Source: Mastigias papua | Taxonomy: Eukaryota > Cnidaria > Scyphozoa > Rhizostomeae > Mastigiidae | NCBI GenBank assembly: GCA_964019165.1 | Contig: OZ025272.1 | Span: forward strand, 7,272,993-7,336,992 | DNA length: 64,000 bases | Direction of reading: 5' to 3' | Part shown: positions 1 to 41,070 of the stretch, in pieces | Numbering within the stretch: position 1 is the stretch's first letter | Layout: each line of letters opens with the position of its first letter | The notes under the pieces: model-generated | Databases searched by the model: none | What the model was told of the DNA's origin: nothing | Seen by the model: only the letters and a program-made list of their open reading frames with translations | Position numbers and translations under genes: made by a program

Positions 1-3000
1 TTCGTATATGGCGGTATATCGTGTCTAATGGATCAATTCAAAAGCTCCTTTTGCATATAGCTATTTACTTCAAATTTTGTACGCTCATATGAAACTCACT
101 CTTTGCTCTATCTTGTCATTCTGCTACCAGGCCCTCGTATACTAATCCATATTATTCACCTTTCGAACAGTCGTGTAGTGCTAAATTTTTAACAACAGGA
201 GCTCACAACAGAACTCTCTATCTAGAAAATTTTGAGTCAACGCCCTGTAGAAATACGAGATATCGTCTATTTCATTTCTTGATATTTCAAAGAAATTTCT
301 ACTAAATTGTTTCTGAACTTGCAATTTATTTCAGAAAATCAAGAGTACATTTCACAACGCTAAATTTCAAGAAGGAAGCTGTGCCCGAAAAGGCTCTTAT
401 AAGTTTAATAAGGGGGGGGTGCGCCCATGAGCTCCCCAGAGCGATAATTCTTCTCTCCGACAGTTGTATCTGCATACGTCAAGGTGACCTAGATCCCATG
501 AAATATAAGACTTCAGTTGGATTATGACCACTATTTCATGCTTCAATCGCTAATATTCTGGACTAAATCAACTTGTATCATTTGATAAATCAATAGCAAA
601 TGTTACGCGATTAACTGATGCAATATGCCATACACTCCCGCGACAAATTTATTCGAACACCTTGCTGAACATGGCAGCTTTCAGTAGTCAAGGAGCTAAT
701 TTTTGCGTTGAGTGTAACAAAATTGGAGTTTAAATAAAGTAATAACACTATGGAGATTTATTATTGGAACTGATGAAAGCCTTCAGGAAGTGCCGTTAAA
801 TACTTAGCCCATAAACTTTCAAAGATCACATAGCAAATTACAGTAAAATATTAAGGATGTTTCAAACAAGAGTATAATATTTCAACTTTTCTAACCCAAC
901 AAATTTCTGACCTAATATAGGCAGTAAGGTTTATGGTAAACTGGCTTTTACCATATTGATGAAAAAGAGCTTCGTTAATGAATCAATTGACGGTGAGTCA
1001 TATTTTATTTAAAGATCCTCCGTATTCATCAAATAATAAGACATGGAACATAATGAGAATATATGTATTTTGAGAACCAAAGCGTTATGTAAGGTTGTTT
1101 TTCGAACATTATTGCTAGAATAATTTTAAGGGCTGTGCTCTTATAGTAGTTGTAAAAGGGAAAGATTATTAAATAACATACATATTAGTATTCAAACCTA
1201 GGTCTCTCACCTTACACTGGATTTGGTATACAACATCCTTAAAATCAAATGCGTGTAAAGAATGAACTAATTTTGATTTCTAGCACGTAGAAAAAATGAA
1301 CTTTAGACCTTGGGCCTTGTAATTTTCTGAACATTTTCTTAAGATTTTGGCCTTTGAGCCTCATTTTTTATTAAAATATTTTCCTATAAAAACGTGTAAT
1401 AGCTAAGTACTGTTTTTCTGGTAACACATTGTATCTCTAAAATTGAAATTTTCCTTGTATTTTACATACCAACCTCTGGTAGTTTTTTTAAAGGATACTA
1501 CATTTTGCTTGCTTTTTTACACATTTATGCAGTACAATGACAAAATTTTACAGATACGATGCCATTGGAAGTATGATAGGCATGACTACCCAAATGACCT
1601 TTACCAAAAAAACAATACAGGTGGCAAGGACTATACAAAAATCCTATTGGTCTCTTGTTAGAGAGGAGTAGCTTAAGCAAAATATTCAGAAAACTTACAA
1701 GATCGAAAAACTTGAACGAATCGAAAAACATATAGTAGATTTTGATAGCAAATTGCATTTTCATTGAATATTAATCAACAATCCTTTACGCAATATACTA
1801 CATTAGAAGGCAGATAATGTTTAGAAGCTTTTGGAGACTAAATAAATTCTCTTTGAGTAAAATTTATTGACGTAGCATAACTATTTTTTTGCAATAAAAC
1901 TATGATGATATAGATCTGTTATAGGCGACTTGTCGTTATTGCAACATGGCTAATAAACGCTAGTTAACTAAAGCCATGAATGCAATAAAAACAGAATAAA
2001 TTGCAAAGTACCAAGTTTAAAAATACTGTAAAAAGATTGCCTATAGCTTCTATGAATTCAAATTATATCTTGCTAATTCTCTTTCATGATAAGAACTAGC
2101 CCCCCCCCCCAAAAGAAAGATCTCCTAATCTGTTACTTTCATTATCAAGTATAGGGTTGCTCTCATGATTTGATTTACCATAAAAAATTTATGGAACCAA
2201 CGAGGTAGGCGTTCTCTTTTACTTTATGCGCTTCTGAAGTAACAGAGTACTTGGTAAAATACTCAAGGATCATATAGTAAAATTTATTTTGTTAATAACG
2301 TTTAATAGGGAGGTCTTAGTTCAGTGAAGGAGCCTCCCGTGTTAGGGCCTAAGCCCAACTTCTTAAATGATGAAACCAGGTTTCAAGAGTCTTCATATGC
2401 AAGTGGTAATACTGTATGCTCATATTCATGATTTCATACCAAACAGGATATTTCGCTATAAAGCAATTTGGGAATAACATGAATTAACCTAGGCACTGTG
2501 AAATGAGTTGAATAGCACCTTGTCTCCCTCATACGTCAGTCCTGTATTATGTTTCTTTCACAGCGTGTGATTCTATCATAATAGTGCTCTCGTATGCGTA
2601 GAGACTTATTTACACCTCAAAATGTTTCAAAGATCTACAACTAACAACCGGACTATAAAGAAACGGGGGTTCACTTACTGGTGAAAGCGAGCACAGCAGA
2701 GGAGATAACATTGTGAGTTTCCCTTTGAATGGAATCTCCTTCTATCAAACTAGTATTTGTTTGTCAAATGAGAGATGTGGTTACTTGCAATATGATTAGC
2801 GAATTTGCTTGTGCCAGCTTCAATCAATAGTGCGAGTTAAGGAGGCACTGCAAAATAAGTTCACCACAAGCTTCAAATTTGTCTAAATATCACCATCTAG
2901 ACACAATTAGCTCCTATATGATTTCGACTTTTCCAGGATTCCAAGTTATGGTGATTAATTTGGTCAAACCAGTGCGTTTGGTGAAGAACAGTCTAAGCAT

Positions 3001-3365
3001 ATTAGTGCTTGAGTTTACCTCCTGATCATCGCAGTTATCAAATAGTCAGGGGGGAGAGTAAATAAGAATATTCAGTGCTTTCACTTGTTTTGTTGATTGG
3101 ACAAGCGGCTCATTTAAGAATATTGTGGGATTTAATAGAATAATAAAGAAATCTCTTTCCTTACAGGCCAGCAAAGATCATTGTTTACTGCTGCGGTCCT
3201 TCTTGAAGACCTTTGCATAATGGAAGTTAGAATGTTATTACGTTCTTCATACTCGGAGAATGGGGAAAGGGGCGAAAGAGGCATTCAAAATGTGTAAATG
3301 AGGCTAGTTAATCTGCCGCTCATGTCTTATGTACATGTGTAAGTAATGCACTAATTGTAGTCAAA
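1..3365. other. Upstream region, no gene seen
   Basis: AT-rich sequence with stops in all frames. The longest open frames (for example 1443-1661) have no recognisable domain. Short homopolymers (G8 near 411, C10 near 2101). It presumably contains the kinase promoter and 5' UTR, but I cannot point to a specific element. Confidence 0.5.
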
Positions 3366-31688
<28,323 letters not shown>

Positions 31689-33370
31689 GTGAGAATGTCA
31701 TTGGTTATGTCATAATACTAGATTTTTACCAAGCTAACTCTATCAATGGTTTCTTCTTTGTGTAAAAAGTAAAGCATAGTGATTTCTATGATTGCAACTG
31801 AACTGACATTTGTTTGATTAGATTTCTGTTGCATGGTAATACAACAAGGCCTTTAAGTAAATATTCCTTACATTTGAGCAGTATCGGATCTAGCTAGATG
31901 TGATTCGGGGGACATAGAGAGAAAAGTTCTGTAGCCACGTCCTGTATATTGCCAGACAGAACCCTGTGAATAGGGCGATCTCTTTTTGCACTTGATAAAT
32001 AACGTATTAATTTTTTTCAATATTAATGACTAGAGTATGAATCTTCTGCTGCAGCCACAGGGTAGTGGGCGAAAATAATGATGGGATCTGAAGATGAAAC
32101 CCCCAGCAAAATTTTAGGATCATATCCAATAGATATTAGGGAAATGCCCGTTTTAGACATAGAAATACACTCATTCGAGATAGAAAAGAGCAAATGAAAT
32201 CATTGATATGCACTATGCCAACTTCGATCGCTTTTAGGACATATATTGAGCGAATACAACTTAACATAGCTTCAAACTGTAGAGACATTTACTCCGCACA
32301 GACTTCCCATTGGTTCACTAGTCTTCCTTACACATGTCTTAGAAGTATAATTTGGTTTTCTTGGATAAACAAGATTTGTGAGCTGTCTGCCTTCATAAAA
32401 TCCACTCCTGCTTTCGAGTATACCCTAGTGTAGCATATTGACAAGCAAAATTAACATGTATTGAAGCTAGCTAGAAGTAATGAAAGTACGCTGTAAGAAA
32501 GTAAAAATTCTATCAAAGTCAAAAAATATATTGATATTCTTTTAACATATGTATATATGTTTGGTAAGTATATGATATGTAAATATTTTCAAGCAAAGGT
32601 TTGTAAATGTAACATACAATATTAAATAGACATTATGGCTTTCAATTGCATGCAACGACTTCCTTGCTTTCCTGTTTCCTACCTTTTGTACTTTCCTGGG
32701 CCACAAGAATATCTCAAAGGATGATAAGTTGCAATATAGTCCAAAATTTCTTTCATCGGTCAAATCTGGCGATTTTTCGCAAGCAGTTGTATGATACTAC
32801 ATTTATTCATCAACAAACTTCAGTTTTCTATGAACATTGTCGCAGGCTGTTACGTTTCGTTCTTACAGTCTCTTGAAATTTAGAGACCAGTGACTGCATT
32901 GCCATCAAATTGTTTATGTATTTAGGAAAGCATTTCATTGCATGAATTATGGCGTCCTATACTGCCACTGCAGCATTCTAGAAACTGAAACAAGATTGCA
33001 TTTGTATCTTGCCTAAACTTCGGAAATAAAAGTTCAAGGTACTTTGGGATCTTTCAGATCTCGAGCCAATAACAACATGGAGTCTGCATGGCTTTTGACG
33101 ATGATTCCTACTGACCTAAAGATGCTGTTATTTTGATAGCACCTACAACTTCAGGTTTTCCCGGCTTAAATTATATGCTTGAGGTGAATAGCTTAAAATC
33201 GATTAATACCCGGAGCATATGAGATCTTGTAGTGACGTAAGAGGACCCGCCATGGTTAAATTTGATGCGACAGAAAATTTTAAATCTCACCCTCGCATCT
33301 AGAAAGACTAAAAAGGCATCGCTCGTCTAATTGTTAATAATTGTTAATAGGTAGGCAGGCCAGGTATCCT
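31689..33370. other. Downstream of the kinase gene, no gene seen
   Basis: Should contain the kinase 3' UTR. AATAAA occurs near 33024 but is too far to claim. Open frames here are short and unrecognised. Confidence 0.4.
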
Positions 33371-33376
33371 TGTAAG

Positions 33377-33416
33377 TTTAGTACTGATGAAGATATTTAT
33401 CGAAGCGTCTATAATT
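33377..33416 (+). ncRNA. Hammerhead-like ribozyme motif 3
   Basis: AGTACTGATGAAGATATTTA then TCGAAGCGTCTAT. Core CUGAUGA. GAAA is GAAG, but the changed base still pairs as G-U with the cleavage-side U. Cleavage triplet is the favoured GUC. Stem II GATA/TATC. Followed by AGTATACTTTTGATTCG and then (TA)n. Confidence 0.5.
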
Positions 33417-33447
33417 TAAGCGAAGTATACTTTTGATTCGTACTCAT

Positions 33448-33467
33448 ATATATACAGTATATATATG

Positions 33468-33502
<35 letters not shown>

Positions 33503-33513
33503 ATATATATTTA
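33448..33513. repeat. (TA)n microsatellite between motifs 3 and 4
   Basis: TA dinucleotides with CAGTA, GTA and TTTA interruptions. Confidence 0.9.
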
Positions 33514-33547
33514 TAAAGAGAAATTCAAAAATATACTTTCTTGTGTA

Positions 33548-33582
33548 GTAAACATTTCCATCTATTATCTTCATTAGTACTA
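33548..33582 (-). ncRNA. Hammerhead-like motif 4, degenerate
   Basis: Minus strand: GTACTAATGAAGATAATAGA then TGGAAATG. CTGATGA has become CTAATGA and stem II barely pairs, so it is probably inactive. Its flanking 65 bp (33516-33582) is the inverted partner of 36932-37000. Confidence 0.4.
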
Positions 33583-33589
33583 ACATTAC

Positions 33590-36500
33590 AATTTAGATTG
33601 TAATCGAGACGCTCAACAAGAAAATCCTCAGCCCACGTCTAAGCGTTGTAAATAATCAGAATATTAGCGAAAGAGATGTTGGAAGAAGAGGGCTGCACCT
33701 GAACAACAAGGGAGTGACTAAGTTCGCCTCAAATCTGGCTACAAAGCTTCAGAGTCTTTGATGCTTGTTGCTGGACTAAAGGGGCGGATGTATTGGTGCT
33801 ACCATCCCAAGGAACTTCCAGGGAATATGCCTGCTTAAATGGAAATCAAGCAGACTCGTGTCACCAGCATCTAGGGTTTAAAACGGGTATAGCGCTTGCC
33901 TCTCTGAACATAAATGGGCTCCATAATTACTTTGATGAGGTTCAGCTGCTAATTAGGAGTCAAGGTATTCATCTTCTTGCACTTAATGAGACTAAGCTCG
34001 ATCCTAACTACCCTAAAGATTTAACCAACATCCCTGGCTACCAACAGGAGCGTCGAGATAGGACAAGAAATGGGGGTGGTGTTTCTATTTATATAAGAGA
34101 CACTATTAAATATACGTTGCGTTCTGATGTTCCTGCAGATGATTTGGAAATCATTTGCATTGACATTAATCCATCAAAAAGCAAATCCTTTTTAATTATT
34201 GCATGGTATAGACCACCCAGTGATCCTGTTTCTTCCTTTCATAAGCTGGAAAAAGTTCTGCTGCATTTAGACAGAGAAGGAAAGGAAATTATCCTTCTCG
34301 GGGACACCAATTGTGATCTCTCATTTAAATAGGCTGGACAGTCCATTGATAATCAAACAAGACATTTGACCTGATTATATGAACTGTTTAGCCTAAAACA
34401 GCTTGTGGAGGAACCAACCAGGGTCAGTATAAGCACTTCCTCCATAATTGACTCTATAGCTACAAACTGTACCAAAAACGTCTTAAAATCCGGAGTGCAT
34501 AAAGTTACTATGAGTGATCATTTTATGGTATACTGCGTTCGTAAATTTAACGGAGCAGTAATAACAAAGCCATAAAATGATAAAGACTCGAAAAATGAAA
34601 AAATTTAAGGAGTCGGAATTCTTATCTGATGTTGGTGGCATAGCTTGGGAGCAAATGCTAACAAAAACAGATGATATAGATGCGCTTGTTGATCATTGGA
34701 TTGGCATATTCTCTTTCACAATTGACAAGAATGCCCCGATAATTTAAATGCGTGTGTCAGAAAAGTACTGTCCTTGGATCGATAAAGAACTTAAGGGGCT
34801 AATGCGGAAAAGAGAGAAGCTTAAAAAATCTGCAGTAAAAGTAAATCCTCGCTTATAATGGACTCATACAGGCAAGTTCGCAACAAAGTTAATGCTCTGA
34901 ATATCCTGCGTAAAAAGGAATACTATAATAATAAGATCTCAGCATGCAAGGGAAATGTTAAAGAATCTTGGAAGACCATCAATAAACTTCTCAATAAGAG
35001 GTCTAAGTCAAGTAGCATTGATAATCTTGCGGGATCTGGTTCTGACACTGTTCCCAAAGAGGATATTCCTGATGTAATGAACAGTTACTTCAGTTCCGTA
35101 AGCAAAGAGCTTGCTTATAAATCAGTGCGACACCAAATGCCCTTCTATCAGGAAATTTCAAGGTAAACAAAACTAATGCAAAGTTTCATTTCAGAACTAT
35201 TCAAGTGCAGGAAATCAGAGATGCATTTGCCAAGGTTAAAACAGAAAAAAGCTTCGGAGTTTGTAATATCTCAAGTTTCTTTTTGAAGCTTGCTCTACCC
35301 TCAATTGAAAATTCCCTGACTCTCTTGTTAAATACGTCTATCGAAACAAGTGCCTTTCCCGATTTATGGAAAATTGCTAGGATTACTCCCATCTTAAAAG
35401 AAGGAGACAAGGCTGATAAATCAAACTATCGTCCCACATCAGTCTTACCAGTAATTGCTAGGCTATTCGAAAAGCTTGTAGCAAATCAGGTATACCAACA
35501 TATGGCTGATAACAATCTGTTTACATCTGGCCAATCTGGCTATAGGAGCCTTCATTCCACTGTAACCCATTTACTGAAAAACATTGATGATTGGTACAGT
35601 GGGCTAGATCTTAACAAGCTTGTGGAGTTAGCCTTTATCGATCTTAAAAAAGCATTTGATACTGTAGATCATGAGATTCTTCGCAAAAAATTAGAGCACT
35701 ACGGTATTCAACGGTGAGAAATCACATGGTTTAGATCATACCTGTTCAACCGAAAACAGTTTTGTCGGTTAAATGGGATCAGTTCCAAGCTTGAGAAGAT
35801 AGATATTTGTGTGCCTCAAGGGTCCTGTCTGGGCCCCCTGCTTTTTCTTATTTATATAAATGGTTTACTGCATGCTGTTCAAAATTCTGTTGTCTCCATG
35901 TATGCTGATGACACGAGTCTATGCTATCAAGCTTCGGATATAGAAACCTTAAACGAAGCTATCAATAACGATCTCATACAACTGGAAACGTGGGTTAAAT
36001 GTTGCAAAAACAAGTTCTATGCTTATTTCTACCAAGCAAAAGCATAAAATCCTCAAAAGTCGTGGTGAAGATTTGAAGTTGAAAATTCGCAACAAGGAGC
36101 TTGAAGTGGTACAAACAACAAAATACCTTGGTGTGACGATCGACAATTCTCTAAACTGGAAGGAACACATAAAATCAATTTTTACCAAAGTTTCCAAGGC
36201 TATTGGCTTTCTAAGGCATTCAAAAAACGTTTCTACCACAGGAAATACTTAAGACCCTATACAAAGGTATTGTTGAGCCACACCTTCGGTACTGTTGCTC
36301 TATCTGGGGTTGCGCTTGTTCGAATGAGCTTAATCAGTTGCAAAAACTTCAAAACCAAGCTACAAGGATCCTAACAAACAGTAGCGTTGACACCCCTGGC
36401 AGAATACTTATCGACAGGTTGGGCTGGAAGACAATTGATCAGCTTATAGCTGAAGAATCGAAAACAATGGTCTATAAGTCCATGCATGAAATGGCTCCGC

Positions 36501-36928
36501 CATACCTCTGTGATCTCTTTACAAAAAACTCAACCAGCTCTTCGTATGTCCTACGAAATACAGCGACAGATTTGAAATTGCCCAAGAAAATGCCCTGTAA
36601 TGGGCAGAGAAGTTTTTCTTATAGAGAAGCTAAAATGTGGAATGACCTTCATGCCAACACTAAGCAGGCATCTTCTCTGGCTGTTTTCAAAAAGCTTATT
36701 TAAATTTTTCATGCTTTTCTTTTTTCCTTTCCTATATTAGGTTTTATCTATGTAATTAAGCTTTTAGCTTTTTCTTTAACTATGTTTTAGATTTTAGATT
36801 TAAGATATTCATTGTATTATAGTTTTTTAAGTGGAGGTCCCCTTGTACATCAGCTCTGGCTGAAGGGCAACCCTCTTTAAAGGAATTAAAATGAAAAAAT
36901 GATATGAAAATGAAATGAAATGACATGA
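33590..36928 (+). mobile_element. CR1/L2-like LINE with ORF1 end and ORF2, nearly full length
   Basis: Truncated within ORF1 (33600-33761). Then ORF2: endonuclease from 33793 to about 34530, RT from about 34860 to 36703. Endonuclease residues visible: LNETKL, LLGDTNCDL and MSDHFMVYC. RT motifs: NYRPTSVLPV, AFIDLKKAFDTVDHEIL, MPQGSCLGPLLF and SMYADDTSL. Stops at 34330, about 34574 and 35715 and at least two frameshifts make it a pseudo-element. Ends in an (AAATG)n-like tail (36888-36928). Lies exactly between inverted hammerhead-like arms. Confidence 0.88.
33600..33761 (+). pseudogene. LINE ORF1 C-terminus (esterase-like end)
   Basis: 54 codons open to TGA, including NQNISERDVGRRGLHLNNKG. The GLHLN..G motif is typical of the C-terminus of the GDSL-esterase-type ORF1 of CR1/L2 elements. 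ORF2 starts about 30 bp later. Confidence 0.65.
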
Positions 36929-36968
36929 GCTCTGACTGATGAAGATAATAAATGGAAACATTTTGTAC
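36929..36968 (+). ncRNA. Hammerhead-like motif 5, degenerate
   Basis: CTGACTGATGAAGATAATAA then ATGGAAACATTTTGTAC. CUGAUGA and GAAA are intact but stem II (GAT/ATG) does not pair well. Starts at the last base of the LINE tail. Inverted partner of motif 4. Confidence 0.45.
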
Positions 36969-37039
36969 ATAAGAAAGTATATTTTTGAATTTCTCTATGA
37001 TTTATTTATATACTTAGTTAGTGCGGCTTTGACTTATAA

Positions 37040-37563
<524 letters not shown>

Positions 37564-37581
37564 CCTCAAGAAAAAGTTCCA

Positions 37582-37620
37582 ACTTTTAAAACGTTTCGGC
37601 ACAAGCCTTCATCAGTTATA
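37582..37620 (-). ncRNA. Hammerhead-like ribozyme motif 6
   Basis: Minus strand: TATAACTGATGAAGGCTTGT then GCCGAAACGTTTTAAA. CUGAUGA and GAAA intact, stem II GGC/GCC with a TTGT loop, stem I about 3 bp, minimal stem III. Extra A after CUGAUGA as in the others. Confidence 0.55.
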
Positions 37621-38244
37621 ACATTCCAGGTACATACAGCGCATATATAACGATAAAAACAAAGGAACAATATCTAATTAACTTACGACAATAGAACACT
37701 TTACACAATGAAACTGGACTTACAATGGATAGCATTTGAAATTGAATGGAAGGGAAATTATATTTAACATAAGAGAAAAGGGTGTTGGAGAAGCTGATAC
37801 CTACCGTCCCAGCGGGGTATAGAGAAAACCATGCGAGAACAAAGTGGTCACTATTTATCCTGCTCTTTTAATTTTATGTTATGGTTTCTACTTTTATTCA
37901 GTTATGCTTGTCTATTTAATTATTTATGTCGCACCTTTTCTTACGATATCTCTCTTCTCTCAATATTGCCCTTTCTAGGTCATATTGGGTTTCCTTTTCA
38001 TTTTATGTTACTTCACACCCACTTTGTTCTCGCATGGTTTTCTCTATACCCCGCTGGGACGGTAGGTATCAGCTTCTCCAACACCCTTTTCTCTTATGTT
38101 AAATATAATTTCCCTTCCATTCAATTTCAAATGCTATCCATTGTAAGTTCAGTTTCATTGTGTAAAGTGTTCTATTGTCGTAAGTTAATTAGATATTGTT
38201 CCTTTGTTCTTATCGTTATATATGCGCTGTATGTACCTGGAATG

Positions 38245-38285
38245 TTATAACTGATGAAGGCTTGTGCCGAAACGTTTTAAGAGTT
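38245..38285 (+). ncRNA. Hammerhead-like ribozyme motif 7
   Basis: Plus-strand mirror of motif 6: TATAACTGATGAAGGCTTGT then GCCGAAACGTTTTAAGAG. Same core and stem II. Confidence 0.55.
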
Positions 38286-38352
38286 GGAATATTTTCTTGA
38301 GGGTCTATTTATGTCTTTTAAAAATTTCTTTATGATTGGAGCAATTTGAGTG

Positions 38353-38533
<181 letters not shown>

Positions 38534-38599
38534 GAGTTTACAAAAACATCTAAATCTAAGCTCAAGAAATATCTAAATCTAGTCCAAAGTTATCATCAA

Positions 38600-39412
38600 C
38601 ATCGTCTTTATAGATGATGTTAAAAGGAGGAGCAGCTTTGATCTTTGAAGGGCACTTTTCCGGACCAAACTGCTTTTCTGATGAAATTTGTGGCTATATT
38701 TACTTAATGCAAGAAATAAGGACATCTTCTGGCTACCCATTCAAGAAATTAGCAGTTGTTTTAATGTGTTCAGCTCAGAATCTAATTTTTGGTTTTTTGA
38801 GCAATTCACAAGTGCCCTATGAACCAAAGTTCTGATAAGGTTAATTTTCCTTCCATTTGGGATGAAAGAATTCCAAGGGATGTATTGACCAGTAAACGTT
38901 TGTTTCCTGTAAATGCTGTTGGGAAATTAAGAGCCCCGTTTCTTCACCAATACATCTAGAAAATTCAAGGAGTTGTTTTGTTGCTTCTCTACTGTAAAGG
39001 TTAGGGCTGTATGTAGCCGGTTGAGGTTTACATGAAAACGATCACAGTCCAGCTCAGAACCTAAAATGACAAAAGTGTCATCAACATAACGAAGGTAGAC
39101 ACATGGTTTTTCGGTGTTATCGAATAGTCTACTTTCATTGAAAGCCCAAGAAAATATTTGCTAAAGCTGCCCCCAAAGGGCTGCACATTGCCACCTTGTC
39201 TAATTGCTTATATATCTGGTTGTTAAAACTAAGTTCGACTCCATGCGTAGCAATTGTCATCAATTCTTTGAGTCTGTCCTCAGGGAATGGAGGGTAATGA
39301 GAGTCATCTAATGTCAAGAGCACTAATTGCATTATTTTCCATTCTGTAACAGTGAGAATCCCAGTGGATACTTCAATTAAGATTGGAATTAAGAGTGTTT
39401 TCTGGGGCAAAA
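38600..39412 (-). mobile_element. Penelope-like element, RT fragment
   Basis: Minus strand, in shifting frames. VELSFNNQIYKQLDKVAMCS then PLGAALANIFLGF (39135-39270) is the RT box with DGVAMGSPLG-like sequence. YLRYVDDTFVILGSELDCD (about 39095) is the catalytic YVDD. NSLNFLDVLV and NSIYRKQTFTGQYIPWNS (about 38900) are typical downstream blocks of Penelope-like RTs. DG has become DK and MGSPLG has become MCSPLG. Broken by stops. Its 3' side adjoins the 54-bp module and giant palindrome. Confidence 0.75.
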
Positions 39413-40255
39413 CATTTACTCTATATCTTGTACCATTAGTCCTAATACAAAAAACATTATTAGAGCCATTGTTAGAGTCATTGCAAAGTTTTTAGAGCCG
39501 TCAATATCCTCTTTCTCATACTTCACCAATCTTCAAGAGCTTCATATTTTTTCAAAATTCATGACAGTTTTCGAGTTAAACTACTATGCTTTTTACATGA
39601 GTCAATTAGTAAACTAAATCCCTATTGAGTTCATGAGTTTTCCTTTTCAGACGCAAATGTTCATTGCCACTTCAATAGACAATCTAGTCGTGGCGATTTA
39701 TTCAGAAATCACAAAATACTCTTCAATATCGGCTTACGTGCATTCAGTATATGGGGCAAAAGCATGGAGAAAACTCTTTGAAATGCTATAAGGCTCTGCC
39801 TCTAAATTTTTATTCAAAGATAATCTTATATAATACTTTCAAAACTCAGAACTCTATATAAATCTGATTTATCCCGAACTAGATAATGCTTGATTTTACA
39901 TCTTTTACAGGTAAGCAAAATTCTTACACCAAAAGTGATGATCTTCTTGCGCTTGCCTTCGAACTAGTAGAAGGGCCCCTCCTTATGAAATTACCATATG
40001 TGAAAGTTTGACATTTTATTAATAATTAATTGTTTCAGTTTGTAATTTGGAATCATAAAATTGCAATGGATTGACATAATCGTAATTGAGACAAAATATT
40101 CGGTGTTGTCGTGGGCATTGTCCATAGAATGGCCAATAGCATAGTTCCCTGTAAACTTTCTAGAACTGTACCCCTGTCTGAAGCCACTCCTGTCTCCGTG
40201 CATGCAAGATTCAACAAAGTCTCCTGTCTCACCGACCACAAACAATTGATTGCAA
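39413..40255. other. Intergenic, nothing recognised
   Basis: No domain-bearing frames. Open frames at 39991-40245 are short and composition-driven. Confidence 0.4.
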
Positions 40256-41070
40256 ACTATCTATATGCTCCAAGAAGAAGTTGATACTAGGGTTTTCTTG
40301 GACGCAGCAAATGCTCTAAAGAATCATCACAACATTTCAATCCACACGTTTGATACAGATGCACTGGTATTGGCGGTAAGCTTTTGTCATACATATTATC
40401 ACAAACAAGTGCAAATATGGCTTGCGTATAGCTCAGGTGTTAACTTTACGTATATACTAGGATATCAACTATCGAAAAGCCTTGGACCAAGAATGGCTAC
40501 AGCACTACCAGGCTTTCATGCATTCAATAGCTGTGATACGATGTCCTGTTTCTCAGGAAGAAGAAATAAAACTGCATTCATTACTTGGAGAAGCTATCCA
40601 GAAGCTACAAAAGCTGTCTTGGAACATTCGAGCAGTTCTTCGATTATTAGTAATAGATGCAGCGATGGTAGATTAACGACAGAACCAGCCTATCCATCAA
40701 TGTAAATGAGGGCAGAAAGCAGCTTTTTGTAAAGAAAGGCAACTCATTTGAAGCAATGCCGCCATCAAAGGAAGCCCATCTCCAGCATACCAATGGATAC
40801 TGCTGGGGACAGGCATTATAGTCTTGCCCTAACTCCCTTTCCAAGTGAATGAGGATTTGCACTCAAGAATGGTATATGGAAGCCGTTGTTGACGGTTCTT
40901 CCAGATGTGGATGGCTCATCTTGTGAACTAATACGGCACAACTGCAAATTAGGATGCCTTGGTTCTTGCTCATACAAAAAGCAAAATGTCAATGCTTCAG
41001 CTCCTGAGGTTACTACACACGTGATTCAACCAGAGGCAGCTGAAATGCTCAAATGCTCACATGTATGAAA
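40256..41070 (+). pseudogene. Repeat-associated protein with EE.DTR / DTDALVLA / CDT motifs and Cys-rich tail, broken
   Basis: YMLQEEVDTRVFLDAANALK, then FDTDALVLAV, LGPRMATALPGFHAFNSCDT and RRNKTAFITW (40256-40610). After a frame change come EGRKQLFVKKGNSFEAMPPS (about 40705) and CELIRHNCKLGCLGSC (about 40920). I recognise this order from uncharacterised, many-copy proteins of invertebrate genomes that end in a Cys-rich CxCxxGCxGxC domain. Spaced acids (EE.D, D.D, CD) resemble a PIN/FEN-type metal site, which is inference. Stops and frameshifts make it a pseudogene, probably mobile-element derived. Confidence 0.55.

Noticed and set aside
37831..38250. 139-codon open frame rich in Phe and Leu
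   Set aside because: Runs across the spacer and one arm of the palindrome; hydrophobic because the strand is T-rich. No domain.
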